Part shown: piece after piece, positions 18,052 through 27,301 of the stretch
Position numbering within the stretch: the stretch's first letter is position 1
Layout of the letters: every line of letters starts with the position of its first letter
Assembly: GCF_004340205.1 (NCBI RefSeq)
Contig: NZ_SLWB01000001.1
Location: 620,001-684,000 of the forward strand
DNA length: 64,000 nucleotides
Reading direction: 5' to 3'
Source: Acetobacteroides hydrogenigenes
GTDB lineage: Bacteria; Bacteroidota; Bacteroidia; Bacteroidales; ZOR0009
Position numbers and translations under genes: made by a program
The notes under the pieces: model-generated
Database searches by the model: none
What the model saw: only the letters and a program-made list of their open reading frames with translations
Told to the model about the DNA's origin: nothing

Positions 18052-18887
18052 CGCACAACTACAAATCGATCGACCCCAAACATATCCTGCCTCACCTCGG
18101 CATTCATCCCTTTAGCGGCAAACAACTCGGAGGTTTGCTTCCCTAGCTGCTGGTTTATTTCCAGATAGACTGCCCCTTCGGCAGCAAGCGAGCGGGAGGC
18201 AAATTCGGCTATCGGGATATAGAACTCAAGCGGGTTGCCATCGTCAACAAAAAGCGCCAGATGGGGCTCGTGGCGGAGTACGTTATCGCGCATCTGCTCT
18301 TTTTCGGAGTCCATCACGTAAGGCGGATTGCTTACAATGATGTCGTAGCTGCCGCTATCGCTGTAGGCTCGCATATCTGCCTGCACAAAATCGACATCAA
18401 CCCCGTTTAACAGCGCATTTTCGCGGGCGATTTCCAAGGCTTCCCCAGAGATATCGACGCTACGCACTGCGGAATGGGGAAGTGCCTTTGCCAACGATAT
18501 AGGAATGCAACCGCTGCCGGTTCCGAAATCTATGATTCTTGGATTCTTCCCCCTCCAGTCTTTTATAATGGTATCTACCATTTCTTCCGTTTCGGGGCGA
18601 GGTATGAGCACCTTGGGGTTTACCTTAATGCGACATCCGTAGAATTCCACCTCGCCTATTACGTGCTGCAACGGCTCGTGCTGAAGCAGCCTCTGAGCTG
18701 AAACCTCTATATACCTTGACAACTCCACATCCTCGGCCTGATCGAGTAACAATAGGAGCTGCGGCCTAGCGATTCCCAAAAAATGCTCAGCCAGCCTGTA
18801 AACCATTTCCTTTGCTTCTTCGGCAGGATAAATAGACTCCAGCATCTTTTGGTAGCGGCAAAATATGGTGCGATTCTTTATGCTCAT
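18042..18887 (-). CDS. prmC: Peptide chain release factor N5-glutamine methyltransferase
   Basis: Methylates the Gln of the GGQ motif in release factors RF1/RF2 using SAM. It has 281 residues: a helical N-terminal domain (about 1-80), then a Rossmann methyltransferase with DFGTGSGC (120-127) binding SAM and the catalytic NPPY at 187-190. The conserved LIPRPETEEMV is at 94-104. It overlaps recX downstream and is divergent from ribD, whose start is 61 bases away, so both promoters lie in that gap. Confidence 0.95.
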   Translation of the reverse strand: MSIKNRTIFCRYQKMLESIYPAEEAKEMVYRLAEHFLGIARPQLLLLLDQAEDVELSRYIEVSAQRLLQHEPLQHVIGEVEFYGCRIKVNPKVLIPRPETEEMVDTIIKDWRGKNPRIIDFGTGSGCIPISLAKALPHSAVRSVDISGEALEIARENALLNGVDVDFVQADMRAYSDSGSYDIIVSNPPYVMDSEKEQMRDNVLRHEPHLALFVDDGNPLEFYIPIAEFASRSLAAEGAVYLEINQQLGKQTSELFAAKGMNAEVRQDMFGVDRFVVVRWK

Positions 18888-18948
18888 TGGCTTTGATTAC
18901 GTTGCTAAATCTGCTAATTTTCGGATCTTAAAAGTAAGATAAAACGGG

Positions 18949-20043
18949 ATGGTTAACAATATTCATGAGCAATACATGAGGCGATGCCTCGAGCTGGCTG
19001 AGTGTGGATTGGGAAACGTAGCTCCAAATCCTATGGTTGGAGCAGTCATCGTACATAACGGGAAGATCATCGGAGAAGGGTATCATCGTAAATTCGGAGA
19101 GCCTCATGCCGAAGTTAATGCGGTAAACGCAGTTGAAGACAAGGACCTGCTGCGCGAATCGACATTATACGTATCGCTCGAACCGTGCAACCATGCCGGA
19201 AAAACCCCACCCTGCACCAATCTTATCCTTGAGCATAAAATCCCAAGGGTTGTTATTGCCATGGTTGATCCCTTCGAAAAGGTATCTGGCAGCGGAATCC
19301 AGAAGCTCAGAGCCAACGGAGTTGATGTTACCGTTGGCATTCTTGAAGACGAGGCGAAATGGCTAAACCGTAGATTTATCACCTTTTACACAAAAAAACG
19401 CCCCTACATCATTTTAAAATGGGCACAAACCCTCGATGGCTTCATCGACATCGAGCGCACCGCCGACTCGCCAATAGAGCCCAACTGGATAACCAACAAC
19501 GCCTGCCGAACGCTGGTACACCGCTGGAGAAGCGAGGAAAATGGCATACTCGTAGGCAATAAGACGGTCATTAACGACAATCCCCAGCTAAACGTGCGCT
19601 ACTGGCATGGCAGCAATCCAACCCGAATTCTTATTGATAGAACGCTGGCTACCCCCAACGATAGAGCAATCTTTGATGGCACCCAACCAACCGTTGTATT
19701 CACCGGGAAAAACTCGGGTTCCAGCACCAGGAAAGAGCTCTTCAGCCACATTCCATTCCTCGACGTTGTTTCGATAGACTTTGCCAAGGATGCAGAGGTG
19801 CAGATGCTGGACTACCTTGTACAGAAAAATATTCAATCGATCATCGTTGAAGGAGGTTCGAAAACGCTGCAAAACCTAATTACGCTTGGCTACTGGGACG
19901 AGGCACGCATCTTCTACGGTCCTAAGCTATTCTTTAAGGGGGTGAAAGCGCCATCCATCGTTGGAGAGCCCATTGGCAGCGAGGAGATCGACGGCACCCG
20001 CCTCTTCTACCTCGTCAACAGCAGCGCTACTGACAAGCAGTAG
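18949..20043 (+). CDS. ribD: Bifunctional riboflavin biosynthesis protein RibD
   Basis: Carries out deamination then reduction of the pyrimidine intermediate in riboflavin synthesis. It has 364 residues. The N-terminal deaminase (1-145) has the zinc site His53 and Glu55 in HAEVNAV, with Cys80 and Cys89 in PCNHAGKTPPC. The C-terminal reductase (about 152-364) starts RPYIILKWAQTLDG and contains the NADPH-site ILVGNKTV. The other rib genes are not in the window. It ends at a long hairpin. Confidence 0.95.
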   Translation: MVNNIHEQYMRRCLELAECGLGNVAPNPMVGAVIVHNGKIIGEGYHRKFGEPHAEVNAVNAVEDKDLLRESTLYVSLEPCNHAGKTPPCTNLILEHKIPRVVIAMVDPFEKVSGSGIQKLRANGVDVTVGILEDEAKWLNRRFITFYTKKRPYIILKWAQTLDGFIDIERTADSPIEPNWITNNACRTLVHRWRSEENGILVGNKTVINDNPQLNVRYWHGSNPTRILIDRTLATPNDRAIFDGTQPTVVFTGKNSGSSTRKELFSHIPFLDVVSIDFAKDAEVQMLDYLVQKNIQSIIVEGGSKTLQNLITLGYWDEARIFYGPKLFFKGVKAPSIVGEPIGSEEIDGTRLFYLVNSSATDKQ

Positions 20044-20054
20044 CCCAATACCGC

Positions 20055-20098
20055 ATGCCAGAAGAGCCAGCCCATTACCGAGCTGGCTCTTCTGGCAT
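20055..20098. terminator. 17-bp-stem terminator after ribD
   Basis: ATGCCAGAAGAGCCAGC, a 10-base loop, then the exact complement. A T-run is lacking on the + side, so it may act as a barrier or RNA-stabilising hairpin rather than a strict terminator. It precedes the 42-bp repeat array. Confidence 0.65.
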
Positions 20099-20124
20099 CG
20101 GTTCGACACCTCTCCCCTACTCCG

Positions 20125-20418
20125 AAAAAATGCTAAACCATCGATGGATGACCATCTAAATGCTCTAAAAAATACTCGACCACCGGTGGATGACCACTTA
20201 AACGCTCCAAAAAATGGTCAACCGTCGATGGGTGACCATCTAAATGCCCCCAAAAATGCTCGACCACCGGTGGATGACCACTTAAATGCTCCAAAAAATG
20301 GTCAACCGTCGAGGGGTGACCATTTAAACGCTCCAAAAAATGCTCGACCATCGAGGGGTGACCACCTAATTGCTCTAAAAAATGGTCGACCACCGATGGG
20401 TTAGCACATCTCGCCCCC
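20125..20418. repeat. 42-bp tandem repeat array, six full units plus one degenerate
   Basis: Units begin at 20125, 20167, 20209, 20251, 20293, 20335 and 20377, each exactly 42 bp with no insertion or deletion. The common frame is a six-A tract, ATGCTCGACCACCG or ATGGTCAACCGTCG, then a GG(A/G)TGACCA core and a T-rich end. The centres of several units are short palindromes (CCATCGATGG, CCACCGGTGG). Units alternate in sequence (1-base variants return every second copy). Because 42 is a multiple of three, frames are open on both strands, but neither looks like a normal protein. It lies between the convergent ribD and LOG genes. Confidence 0.92.
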
Positions 20419-20423
20419 AGCAG

Positions 20424-21005
20424 CTATACGGCAGCAAACGCAATGGCATCGGCATCCCATACAGGGGCGCTCTTTATGGCAGGAATGATATCCTCAGCCC
20501 TTTCAACAAAGGTGTACATGCGCTGATGTTCGGGGCGCATGAAGCGCTCCTCCACCATCCTATCGAGCAGCATTTGGAGCGGATCGTAAAACCCATCGAG
20601 GTTAAGGATGATGATGGGCTTGGTGAACTTGCCCAAGCGCTTAAGGGTAATCACCTCCGACAGCTCCTCCAGGGTTCCGCAACCTCCTGGAAGCGCCACT
20701 ACAGCATCGACACCCTCTACGAGCAGCTTCTTGCGCTCGTGCATATCCTCAACAAGCACCATCTCGCTGATGTTCTTATGGCTCCACTCCACCTGATCCA
20801 TGAAACGAGGCATTACACCACGAACATGCCCCCCATTCGCTATCATAACATCAGCAATACGTCCCATTAGTCCCATCGAACCACCTCCGTAAACAAGGAC
20901 ATGTTTTTCCCTTGCCATCTGCCTACCAAGAATCTCTGCTACCTCAAAGTACTTGTCGGCAACCTTATCGCTCGATGCGCAGTAAACACAAATCTTCATT
21001 GTCAT
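20424..21005 (-). CDS. LOG-family nucleotide-hydrolase (TIGR00730 type)
   Basis: 193 residues of the lysine decarboxylase-like Rossmann family. YGGGSMGLMG (39-48) and the signature PGGCGTLEE (106-114) are intact. Characterised members remove ribose-5-phosphate from cytokinin or purine nucleoside monophosphates; older annotation as lysine decarboxylase is misleading. The actual substrate here is unknown. Two ATGs (21005 and 20999) could start it. Its stop is 6 bases from the end of the 42-bp repeat array. Confidence 0.88.
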   Translation of the reverse strand: MTMKICVYCASSDKVADKYFEVAEILGRQMAREKHVLVYGGGSMGLMGRIADVMIANGGHVRGVMPRFMDQVEWSHKNISEMVLVEDMHERKKLLVEGVDAVVALPGGCGTLEELSEVITLKRLGKFTKPIIILNLDGFYDPLQMLLDRMVEERFMRPEHQRMYTFVERAEDIIPAIKSAPVWDADAIAFAAV

Positions 21006-21069
21006 CCATTTGAAAACAAAGAGCTACCCGCAAAAACGAGCAGCTCTCCCTATTACTTATAGTATACTG

Positions 21070-22461
21070 TTAGCTATTTGCAGCTTCCTCAACTTGCTCT
21101 ACGGTAATTGGAATACGCTTCTTTCCAAGAAGACGGCATCCTTTATCGGTAATAAGCAAGTCATCCTCAAGACGAATACCACCAAAGTCGAGATACTCCT
21201 CCACCTTGCTAAAGTTGATAAACGAGCTGTTGATCTTCTCCTCTTTCCACTTCTGCACTAGTGCAGGAATAAAGTAGATTCCGGGCTCGTTGGTGATAAC
21301 AAAACCAGGTTCTAGTCGGCGCCCTAAGCGAAGGTAGGCCGTCCCAAACTGGTCGATACGCGAAGTTTCCTCATCGTAGCCAACAAAGTCCTCTCCAAGA
21401 TCTTCCATATCGTGAACATCGAGCCCCATCATGTGCCCCAACCCGTGAGGGAAGAATAGCGCATGAGCCCCGTTCTTTACGGCATCGTCAACATTTCCGT
21501 GCATAAGCCCAAGCGACATCAACCCTTCGGTGATTGTTCGTGCAGCAGCAAGGTGTACATCCTGATACTTAACACCAGGCTTGGCTAGCATAGTCGTATT
21601 GTTGTTAGCTGCTAGCACTATGTTGTAAATGTCCTTTTGCTTTTGGGTAAACTTTCCTCCAACAGGCGTTACGCGCGTAAAATCAGAGGCATATCCAGAC
21701 GCAATTTCCGCCCCAGCGTCCGTAATCATCAGCTTACCGGCCTCAAGCATATTTCCATGGTAATGGTTGTGCAGGGTCTCGCCATGCTGCGATAGAATAA
21801 CAGGGAAAGAAACCCCACCACCACCTTGAAGCGCAATTCCCTCGATAAATCCGGCAATCTCGCGCTCGTAAACGCCCGGCTTGCACATTCTCATTGCGGC
21901 AACATGCATCTGGTAGCCAACATTACAGGCATTGTCTATTTCTGCTATTTCGTAGCTATCCTTAATGGAGCGCAAGCTAACCACAGCCTTAACCAACTCT
22001 TTGGAAACGTACTTAGACAAAACACCATAGTTAACGCCCAAAAGATCATTGAGCACCATCATATTCTGATGACGATATGGAGGTAAAAAGTGAATCTTTC
22101 GTCCTGCCTTTATGGCTGCATTAACTTTTCCTTGCAGATCCTTCAAAGGGCACGTAGTAACAACACCAACCCCGGCTGCTTGCTCCTTAAGGCTTGGCTG
22201 GGGTCCCATCCAGATAATATCCTCAATATCGACATCGTTACCGTAAATGCTATCGGTTCCAGCATCAAAATCCATAACCCCTACTAGCTCTGGCTGATTG
22301 AGCCCGAAAAAGTAAAGAAAGCTGCTATCCTGACGAAAGCGATAGGTGTTGGAGCGATAGTTCATTGGCATTTCAAAATTTCCAACAAACAGCGCAATCC
22401 CCGAACGAATTTTGCTACGAAGACGGCTTCGGCGCTCTATATATACTTCTTTTGGAAACAT
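21070..22461 (-). CDS. pepP: Xaa-Pro aminopeptidase (M24B)
   Basis: Removes an N-terminal residue followed by proline. 463 residues from the ATG at 22461 (MFPKEVYIERR). A longer frame starts 14 codons upstream, but that extra sequence is unlike the family start. An N-terminal creatinase-like domain (1-160) precedes the pita-bread domain. The five metal ligands are present: Asp248, Asp260, His343 (HGLGH), Glu392 (TNEPGIY) and Glu432 (GGIRLED). Likely cytoplasmic, since no signal peptide is seen. It is separated from the kinase gene upstream by 82 bases. Confidence 0.92.
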   Translation of the reverse strand: MFPKEVYIERRSRLRSKIRSGIALFVGNFEMPMNYRSNTYRFRQDSSFLYFFGLNQPELVGVMDFDAGTDSIYGNDVDIEDIIWMGPQPSLKEQAAGVGVVTTCPLKDLQGKVNAAIKAGRKIHFLPPYRHQNMMVLNDLLGVNYGVLSKYVSKELVKAVVSLRSIKDSYEIAEIDNACNVGYQMHVAAMRMCKPGVYEREIAGFIEGIALQGGGGVSFPVILSQHGETLHNHYHGNMLEAGKLMITDAGAEIASGYASDFTRVTPVGGKFTQKQKDIYNIVLAANNNTTMLAKPGVKYQDVHLAAARTITEGLMSLGLMHGNVDDAVKNGAHALFFPHGLGHMMGLDVHDMEDLGEDFVGYDEETSRIDQFGTAYLRLGRRLEPGFVITNEPGIYFIPALVQKWKEEKINSSFINFSKVEEYLDFGGIRLEDDLLITDKGCRLLGKKRIPITVEQVEEAANS

Positions 22462-22543
22462 GGCGTGAAAAATTACGTTTTTGTAAATATTTGAGAGTAA
22501 CATTTCTTCTCAAATATATAGAAAGCTTCGTAAAGATCAACCC

Positions 22544-23527
22544 TTATTTTGGAACAACTTTAGAGATCATCTCCTTGATGCTTTCCCAAATATGATCGTC
22601 CATTTTAGGACCAATAACCTCAATAACCTTACCGGAAAGAATAGAGCCAATCTCTCCGCAAATGCCGAGCGGATACTTGTTGATCAGCCCGTAGATAAAG
22701 CCAGAAGCGTATAGATCTCCCGCCCCCGTTTTATCGAGAGGTGTTGCATCTATAATACCTATCTTATGAACTTCCGTTCCGCGCTGAATAAGCGACCCTT
22801 TTCGACCAACCTTTACAACTGCAATATCGCAAAGACCCGCAAGCTCCGATAGCGCTCCTTCAGGATCAAGACCAGTGAATGCCTTTGCCTCATCCTGATT
22901 AGCAAATACGATATCAACATAATCGCGAATTATCTCATCCAAAAACTCCATATTTTGCTCTACTACATTGTAGCTGGCCAAGTCAAGAGTAATTTTTAAG
23001 CCATGCTTCTTGGCTATTTTAACAGCCTGTCTAACCAATTCGTGATTCTGAACCAAGTATCCTTCTATGTGAAAGTAGCCATACCCTTTAAACTCCTTTT
23101 CATCGAGTTCTTCGGGAACCAGCTCGATAGCGGCACCTAGATAGGTGGCAAATGTGCGCTCCGAATCAGGAGTAACAAAAACTAAAGCTCGTCCAGAAGG
23201 TGCTTTACCAGCAGTAAGCATAGGAGCAATGCCGCTTCTAATCATATCAGCCTTAAAAAACTCTCCGATCTCATCACGCCCAATTTTACCTATAAAACCA
23301 GTCTTTACCCCCAACTTAGATAAGCCGTTAATGGTATTTGCAGCCGAACCTCCAGGAGCCTTACGCAGCTCATACTCCTTTACGTGTCGAGATATTTTTA
23401 GCGCTGTATTCTCATCGATAAGCTGCATGCTACCCTTAGGTAGGTCAAATTGATTAAGGAAATCGTCATTAGGTACACCACAAAGGATGTCCACGAGAGC
23501 GTTGCCTAAGCCTAATACTGATGCCAT
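22544..23527 (-). CDS. PfkB-family sugar/adenosine kinase
   Basis: 327 residues. The PfkB signatures are PGGSAANT (58-65) and the catalytic anion-hole region DKTGAGDLYASG with the base Asp271. The DKTGAGD variant and the overall sequence resemble the adenosine kinase-like group of Bacteroidota more than fructokinase or ribokinase. It probably phosphorylates a nucleoside or sugar with ATP; the substrate is not fixed by sequence. Upstream (to the right) lies a non-coding stretch leading to the tRNA-Asn pair. Confidence 0.82.
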   Translation of the reverse strand: MASVLGLGNALVDILCGVPNDDFLNQFDLPKGSMQLIDENTALKISRHVKEYELRKAPGGSAANTINGLSKLGVKTGFIGKIGRDEIGEFFKADMIRSGIAPMLTAGKAPSGRALVFVTPDSERTFATYLGAAIELVPEELDEKEFKGYGYFHIEGYLVQNHELVRQAVKIAKKHGLKITLDLASYNVVEQNMEFLDEIIRDYVDIVFANQDEAKAFTGLDPEGALSELAGLCDIAVVKVGRKGSLIQRGTEVHKIGIIDATPLDKTGAGDLYASGFIYGLINKYPLGICGEIGSILSGKVIEVIGPKMDDHIWESIKEMISKVVPK

Positions 23528-23715
23528 CTAGTAAATCTTATTTCTGTTTTTTTTGATAACTGAGGGCCAAAGATACCTACTTTACGCGAAAACAAAATCA
23601 GAAGGCCATATTTTATTCAATTTTACCTTCATTTTAAAACACTGAATAACAGAAGCATTTTACACGCACCTCAGAATTTTACACATTGCGCATAGTTCTT
23701 TTATCATCCTAAGTC

Positions 23716-23746
23716 TTGCAGGAAATAAAAAGATCTGCTATATTTG
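23716..23746 (+). promoter_or_regulatory. Promoter of the first tRNA-Asn
   Basis: TTG at 23716-23718, 20 bases, then TATATTTG at 23739-23746: an exact fit to the Bacteroidota promoter, 29 bases before the tRNA. Confidence 0.8.
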
Positions 23747-23775
23747 CATCGCATTTGAGAAATCAAGCACACTAT

Positions 23776-23849
23776 TCCTCAATAGCTCAGTCGGTTAGAG
23801 CACCTGACTGTTAATCAGGGGGTCCTAGGTTCAAGTCCTAGTTGAGGAG
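23776..23849 (+). tRNA. tRNA-Asn (GTT anticodon), copy 1
   Basis: 74 bases with acceptor TCCTCAA/TTGAGGA, D stem GCTC/GAGC, anticodon stem CCTGA/TCAGG with loop CTGTTAA (anticodon GTT), T stem CTAGG/CCTAG, and discriminator G. The CCA end is not encoded. Confidence 0.96.
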
Positions 23850-23850
23850 C

Positions 23851-23879
23851 AAAAGCCCAAACATTGAGTTTGGGCTTTT
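23851..23879 (+). terminator. Terminator after tRNA-Asn copy 1
   Basis: AAAAGCCCAAAC, a five-base loop, GTTTGGGCTTTT, then TATATTTTT. It separates the two tRNA genes into independent units. Confidence 0.85.
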
Positions 23880-23934
23880 ATATTTTTACGTAACACCCTA
23901 TTATCTTTTAATCACAAAAAAGTTGCAATAGGGC

Positions 23935-23965
23935 TTGCAAGATTTAAAAGGAGCAACTATATTTG
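23935..23965 (+). promoter_or_regulatory. Promoter of the second tRNA-Asn
   Basis: TTG at 23935-23937, 20 bases, then TATATTTG at 23958-23965. The -7 box is the same octamer as in copy 1, but the surrounding sequence differs. Confidence 0.8.
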
Positions 23966-23998
23966 CACCGCACTTACGAAAACGAGGTGATATAAAAT

Positions 23999-24072
23999 TC
24001 CTCAATAGCTCAGTCGGTTAGAGCACCTGACTGTTAATCAGGGGGTCCTAGGTTCAAGTCCTAGTTGAGGAG
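23999..24072 (+). tRNA. tRNA-Asn (GTT anticodon), copy 2
   Basis: Identical to copy 1 over all 74 bases, 223 bp further on, with its own promoter and terminator. Confidence 0.96.
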
Positions 24073-24073
24073 C

Positions 24074-24100
24074 AAAAGGCGTCGGGAACGGCGCCTTTTT
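24074..24100 (+). terminator. Terminator after tRNA-Asn copy 2
   Basis: AAAAGGCG pairs with CGCCTTTT around a short GC-rich loop, followed by a T-run. Confidence 0.75.
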
Positions 24101-24119
24101 TGTTTTTAACAGATTGCAC

Positions 24120-24171
24120 TTTCAATAATAAGAAAAGGCCCGCTGTTGCGGGCCTTTTCTTATTATTGAAA
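24120..24171. terminator. Shared 24-bp-stem terminator before the queA end
   Basis: TTTCAATAATAAGAAAAGGC followed by CCGC, the loop TGTT, and the exact complement: a perfect 24-bp stem with A/T tails. It ends the long leftward yfhO-to-queA operon and backs up the rightward tRNA terminator. Confidence 0.88.
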
Positions 24172-24183
24172 ACTCTAAACAAC

Positions 24184-25233
24184 CTAAAGAATAAGCATAG
24201 CATCCCCATAGGTTCCAAAACGATACTTCTCTTTTAGCGCAATTTCGTAAGCCTCAAAAAGGAAGTCGTAGCCTGCGAAAGCCGAAACCATCATAAGCAG
24301 CGTCGACAATGGCAGGTGGAAGTTGGTGACCATGCTAGTTGGCACCGAAAAATCGTAAGGAGGGAAAATAAACTTATTCGTCCATCCATCGTAAGGTTTT
24401 AGGTGGCCATTAGTTGCAACCGAACTTTCGAGGGTTCTAAGAACAGTTGTTCCTACCGCACAAACATTTTTCCTTGCATCCTTTGCCCTATTTATGATGC
24501 CCACAGCCTCTTCGGGAATGATGATCTGCTCAGAATCCATCTTATGCTTGGTAAGATCTTCCACATCTACCGTACGAAAGTTCCCAAGACCTACGTGAAG
24601 AGTAATCTCTGCAAAGTCAATACCCTTTATCTCCATACGTTTCATAAGCTCGCGGCTAAAGTGTAGCCCCGCCGTTGGAGCAGCAACAGCCCCCTCGTGC
24701 TTTGCAAATATGGTTTGATAACGGTCTGCATCTTCAGGAACCACCTCTTTACGCACCCACTTGGGAAGCGGAGTTTCACCCAACTTGTAGAGCACATCCT
24801 TAAACTCCTCATAGTTTCCATCAAAAAGAAACCGAAGAGTTCTTCCTCTGGATGTAGTATTATCAATCACTTCGGCAACCAACAGGTCGTCATCACCGAA
24901 ATAGAGCTTGTTACCAATGCGGATCTTGCGAGCGGGGTCTACCAGAACATCCCAGAGGCGTTGTTCACGATTCAACTCGCGAAGCAGGAACACCTCTATT
25001 TGAGCACCTGTCTTCTCCTTATTGCCGTACAAACGAGCAGGAAACACTTTGGTGTTGTTAAAAACCATGACGTCGCCATCGTCGAAATAGTCAACTAAAT
25101 CCTTAAAAACCTTATGTTCAATAGTTTTTTCTTTTCTATTGAGCACCATCAACCTTGATTCATCACGATTCGGGGTTGGAAATTTGGCGATTAAATCGGC
25201 CGGCAGATCAAATTTGTATTGCGAAAGCTTCAT
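24184..25233 (-). CDS. queA: S-adenosylmethionine:tRNA ribosyltransferase-isomerase
   Basis: Transfers and isomerises the ribose of SAM onto preQ1-tRNA to make epoxyqueuosine in the tRNA wobble position. 349 residues from the ATG at 25233 ([11 protein letters not shown]). A GTG-initiated extension of ten codons upstream is not conserved and was not used. Typical stretches are [25 protein letters not shown] and AAPTAGLHF. It is the last gene of the operon, 33 bases after truB and next to the 24-bp terminator. The tRNA-Asn genes beside it carry GTT, one of the queuosine-type GUN anticodons. Confidence 0.95.
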   Translation of the reverse strand: MKLSQYKFDLPADLIAKFPTPNRDESRLMVLNRKEKTIEHKVFKDLVDYFDDGDVMVFNNTKVFPARLYGNKEKTGAQIEVFLLRELNREQRLWDVLVDPARKIRIGNKLYFGDDDLLVAEVIDNTTSRGRTLRFLFDGNYEEFKDVLYKLGETPLPKWVRKEVVPEDADRYQTIFAKHEGAVAAPTAGLHFSRELMKRMEIKGIDFAEITLHVGLGNFRTVDVEDLTKHKMDSEQIIIPEEAVGIINRAKDARKNVCAVGTTVLRTLESSVATNGHLKPYDGWTNKFIFPPYDFSVPTSMVTNFHLPLSTLLMMVSAFAGYDFLFEAYEIALKEKYRFGTYGDAMLIL

Positions 25234-25266
25234 TAGTGATACTTTATATGATACAGTAAGCACCCT

Positions 25267-26004
25267 TTATACGGCTCGGATTCGTGTTTGTTTCAATTCA
25301 TCGAATATTTTTTCGATTTTTTCCATAGAATAAGCATCCTCAACCCGAAAATGGCCACTGGTAGTTCTGCGCAACCCAGTAAGGTGCGCTCCACTATTGA
25401 GGGCTAGGCCAAGATCGCGAGCTAGTGAGCGAATATAGGTTCCCTTACTGCACCTAACCAAAAAATCGGCCACAGGAGCATTGTATTGGAGCAGTTTCAT
25501 CTCATGAATGGTAATGCGATGAGGCTTCAGTTCCAGGTCGGAGCCTTCACGGGCAAGTTCGTAAGCACGAATCCCGTCCACCAACTTCGCCGAGAAAAGA
25601 GGTGCTACTTGATCTTGCTCCCCTAGAAATTGAGGTATTATCTCCCGAATACCCTCTTCGGTAATATGCTCAAAGGGGTATTCGGCATCTATAGGCTTTT
25701 CAAGATCGAAGCAGGGGGTTGTAGCACCAAAGCAAACATTTGCCATATACTCTTTTTCCTCCGACTGCAGGCTTTCAATCTTTTTGGTTGCCTTTCCGAT
25801 GCACACAATCAGCAGCCCTGTAGCTAAAGGATCAAGGGTTCCTGCATGTCCTACTTTTATCTTCTTATAACCCAACTTATACCTCAACATTGCCTGAACC
25901 TTTCGAATTACATCGAACGAGGTCCACTTGTAAGGCTTATCAATGGTAATTACTACCCCTTCTTCAAAATTGGTAGTGCTATCAATTTGGTTTACTATCA
26001 TCAA
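25267..26004 (-). CDS. truB: tRNA pseudouridine-55 synthase
   Basis: Converts U55 in the tRNA T loop to pseudouridine. It has 245 residues. The catalytic Asp58 lies in GHAGTLDPLATGLL, preceded by DKPYKWTSFDV. KGTYIRSLARDLG follows near 190, as in TruB. It is shorter than the E. coli enzyme because the PUA-like tail is reduced, which is usual in Bacteroidota. Two adjacent ATGs (26004, 26001) could start it. It lies between uppP (30 bases) and queA (33 bases). Confidence 0.94.
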   Translation of the reverse strand: MMIVNQIDSTTNFEEGVVITIDKPYKWTSFDVIRKVQAMLRYKLGYKKIKVGHAGTLDPLATGLLIVCIGKATKKIESLQSEEKEYMANVCFGATTPCFDLEKPIDAEYPFEHITEEGIREIIPQFLGEQDQVAPLFSAKLVDGIRAYELAREGSDLELKPHRITIHEMKLLQYNAPVADFLVRCSKGTYIRSLARDLGLALNSGAHLTGLRRTTSGHFRVEDAYSMEKIEKIFDELKQTRIRAV

Positions 26005-26034
26005 AAAAATGAAAATTTTAGCCGTAAGGATAAC

Positions 26035-26901
26035 CTACATTACCTGTAGATCAACTCCCATAGCCAACAAAATAAGAATAACGGCTCCAACAACTATACG
26101 ATACCAACCAAACACCCTAAACCCATGGTTGGTAAGGTATTTCATCAAATACTTTATTGACAGCATTGCAACAATAAAGGATGCTACATTACCTAGTATC
26201 AGAATATACAGATTATTCCCTTCGAAAAGTATCTGGTAATCCTTAAGCAACTTATAAGCCGATGCGGCAAACATCGTTGGAACCGCCAAAAAAAACGAAA
26301 ACTCAGCAGCGTTCTGCCTCGTAAGCCTCGAGGCCATACCCCCTATTATTGTTGCTGCCGAACGCGATACACCCGGAACCATTGCAATACATTGGAAGAA
26401 TCCTATCTTAAGCGCCTTCTTATAGGTTACCTCCTGATCGGCATCTTCCTTGCCAAACATATTGTCAATAAAGAGCAGCACAATTCCTCCAAGAATAAGC
26501 GATATTGCAACTACCACAACATTCTCGAGCAGGCTATCTATGAAATCGCTTAGTGTGAAACCTATTACTGCAGCAGGAAGAAATGCCACAAAAAGCTTCA
26601 GATAAAAGGTAATGGACGGCTCAAACTCCTGCAGTTTCTTCCTTACAAAACCAACAACGCCCCCTCCGGTAGCAACATCGCCACCAATAGCCAAACGCTT
26701 AGGCATAAATCGGCGCCAGTAGAGCACCACTACCGAAAGGATAGCGCCAAACTGTATGTTTACGGTAAAAGCTTTAACAAATTCAGTACTCTCTATCCCC
26801 AAAAGTTCTTGGGTAATAATCATATGTCCAGTAGACGAGATCGGAAGAAATTCCGTAATTCCTTCAACAATAGAAATAATAATTGCCTGTAATGTATTCA
26901 T
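26035..26901 (-). CDS. uppP: Undecaprenyl-diphosphate phosphatase
   Basis: Removes a phosphate from undecaprenyl pyrophosphate to recycle the lipid carrier for peptidoglycan and glycans; an inner membrane protein. 288 residues from the ATG at 26901, which places the first motif correctly. A 25-codon upstream extension lacks family support. The two BacA motifs are [14 protein letters not shown] (13-26) and [10 protein letters not shown]. About eight hydrophobic helices are visible. It belongs to the operon with ftsX and truB. Confidence 0.95.
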   Translation of the reverse strand: MNTLQAIIISIVEGITEFLPISSTGHMIITQELLGIESTEFVKAFTVNIQFGAILSVVVLYWRRFMPKRLAIGGDVATGGGVVGFVRKKLQEFEPSITFYLKLFVAFLPAAVIGFTLSDFIDSLLENVVVVAISLILGGIVLLFIDNMFGKEDADQEVTYKKALKIGFFQCIAMVPGVSRSAATIIGGMASRLTRQNAAEFSFFLAVPTMFAASAYKLLKDYQILFEGNNLYILILGNVASFIVAMLSIKYLMKYLTNHGFRVFGWYRIVVGAVILILLAMGVDLQVM

Positions 26902-27039
26902 CAATATTACTTTAAAAAACAAGCCATACCAACTTTCCGATACTTTAATTAAGACATCCGAAAACTGATATGACAAGACTATAAGCTGGACAGATACAAT
27001 ATATCAAACAGCCCAAATTAGCTAGCAATCAAAAAGAAA

Positions 27040-27288
27040 CTACTCCCCTTTTGGCTTTTTCATTATAGCGTAAACCACAAAGCCAAAACCTGCAAGAACA
27101 ACTATTGGAGCAAGCGTAATTCTTCTGAAGCTAAAAATGCTCTCATCAAATACATTTGGATCTGTCGATCCTCCACCCGACATAAGAACAAAACCTAAAA
27201 TTACGATGACAAAGCCTATAAGAATGAGCTTCAGGTTTTCTTTTCCTAGGGCAAAGTTCTTGCGTTCGTTATTTGTTTCGCTAGCCAT
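27040..27288 (-). CDS. DUF3098 small membrane protein
   Basis: 82 residues with two hydrophobic helices (about 20-40 and 57-76), a short basic start and the family pattern GFVLMSGGGSTDPNVFDESIFSFRR (shown in part: GSTDPNVFDESIFSFRR). This family is largely restricted to Bacteroidota and is repeatedly found beside ftsX and uppP, suggesting a role in cell-wall or division processes. No biochemical function is known to me. It lies 13 bases after ftsX. Confidence 0.9.
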   Translation of the reverse strand: MASETNNERKNFALGKENLKLILIGFVIVILGFVLMSGGGSTDPNVFDESIFSFRRITLAPIVVLAGFGFVVYAIMKKPKGE

Positions 27289-27301
27289 AATTTTCCTTTT
27301 T

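Noticed and set aside
19961-20404. Long open frames on both strands through the 42-bp array as repeat proteins
   Set aside because: The frames are open because 42 is a multiple of three. The + frame starts inside ribD in another phase, and the minus frame has only a GTG start.
20125-20418. The 42-bp array as a CRISPR array
   Set aside because: There are no unique spacers: the units follow each other directly and every part of the unit recurs. No cas genes are near.
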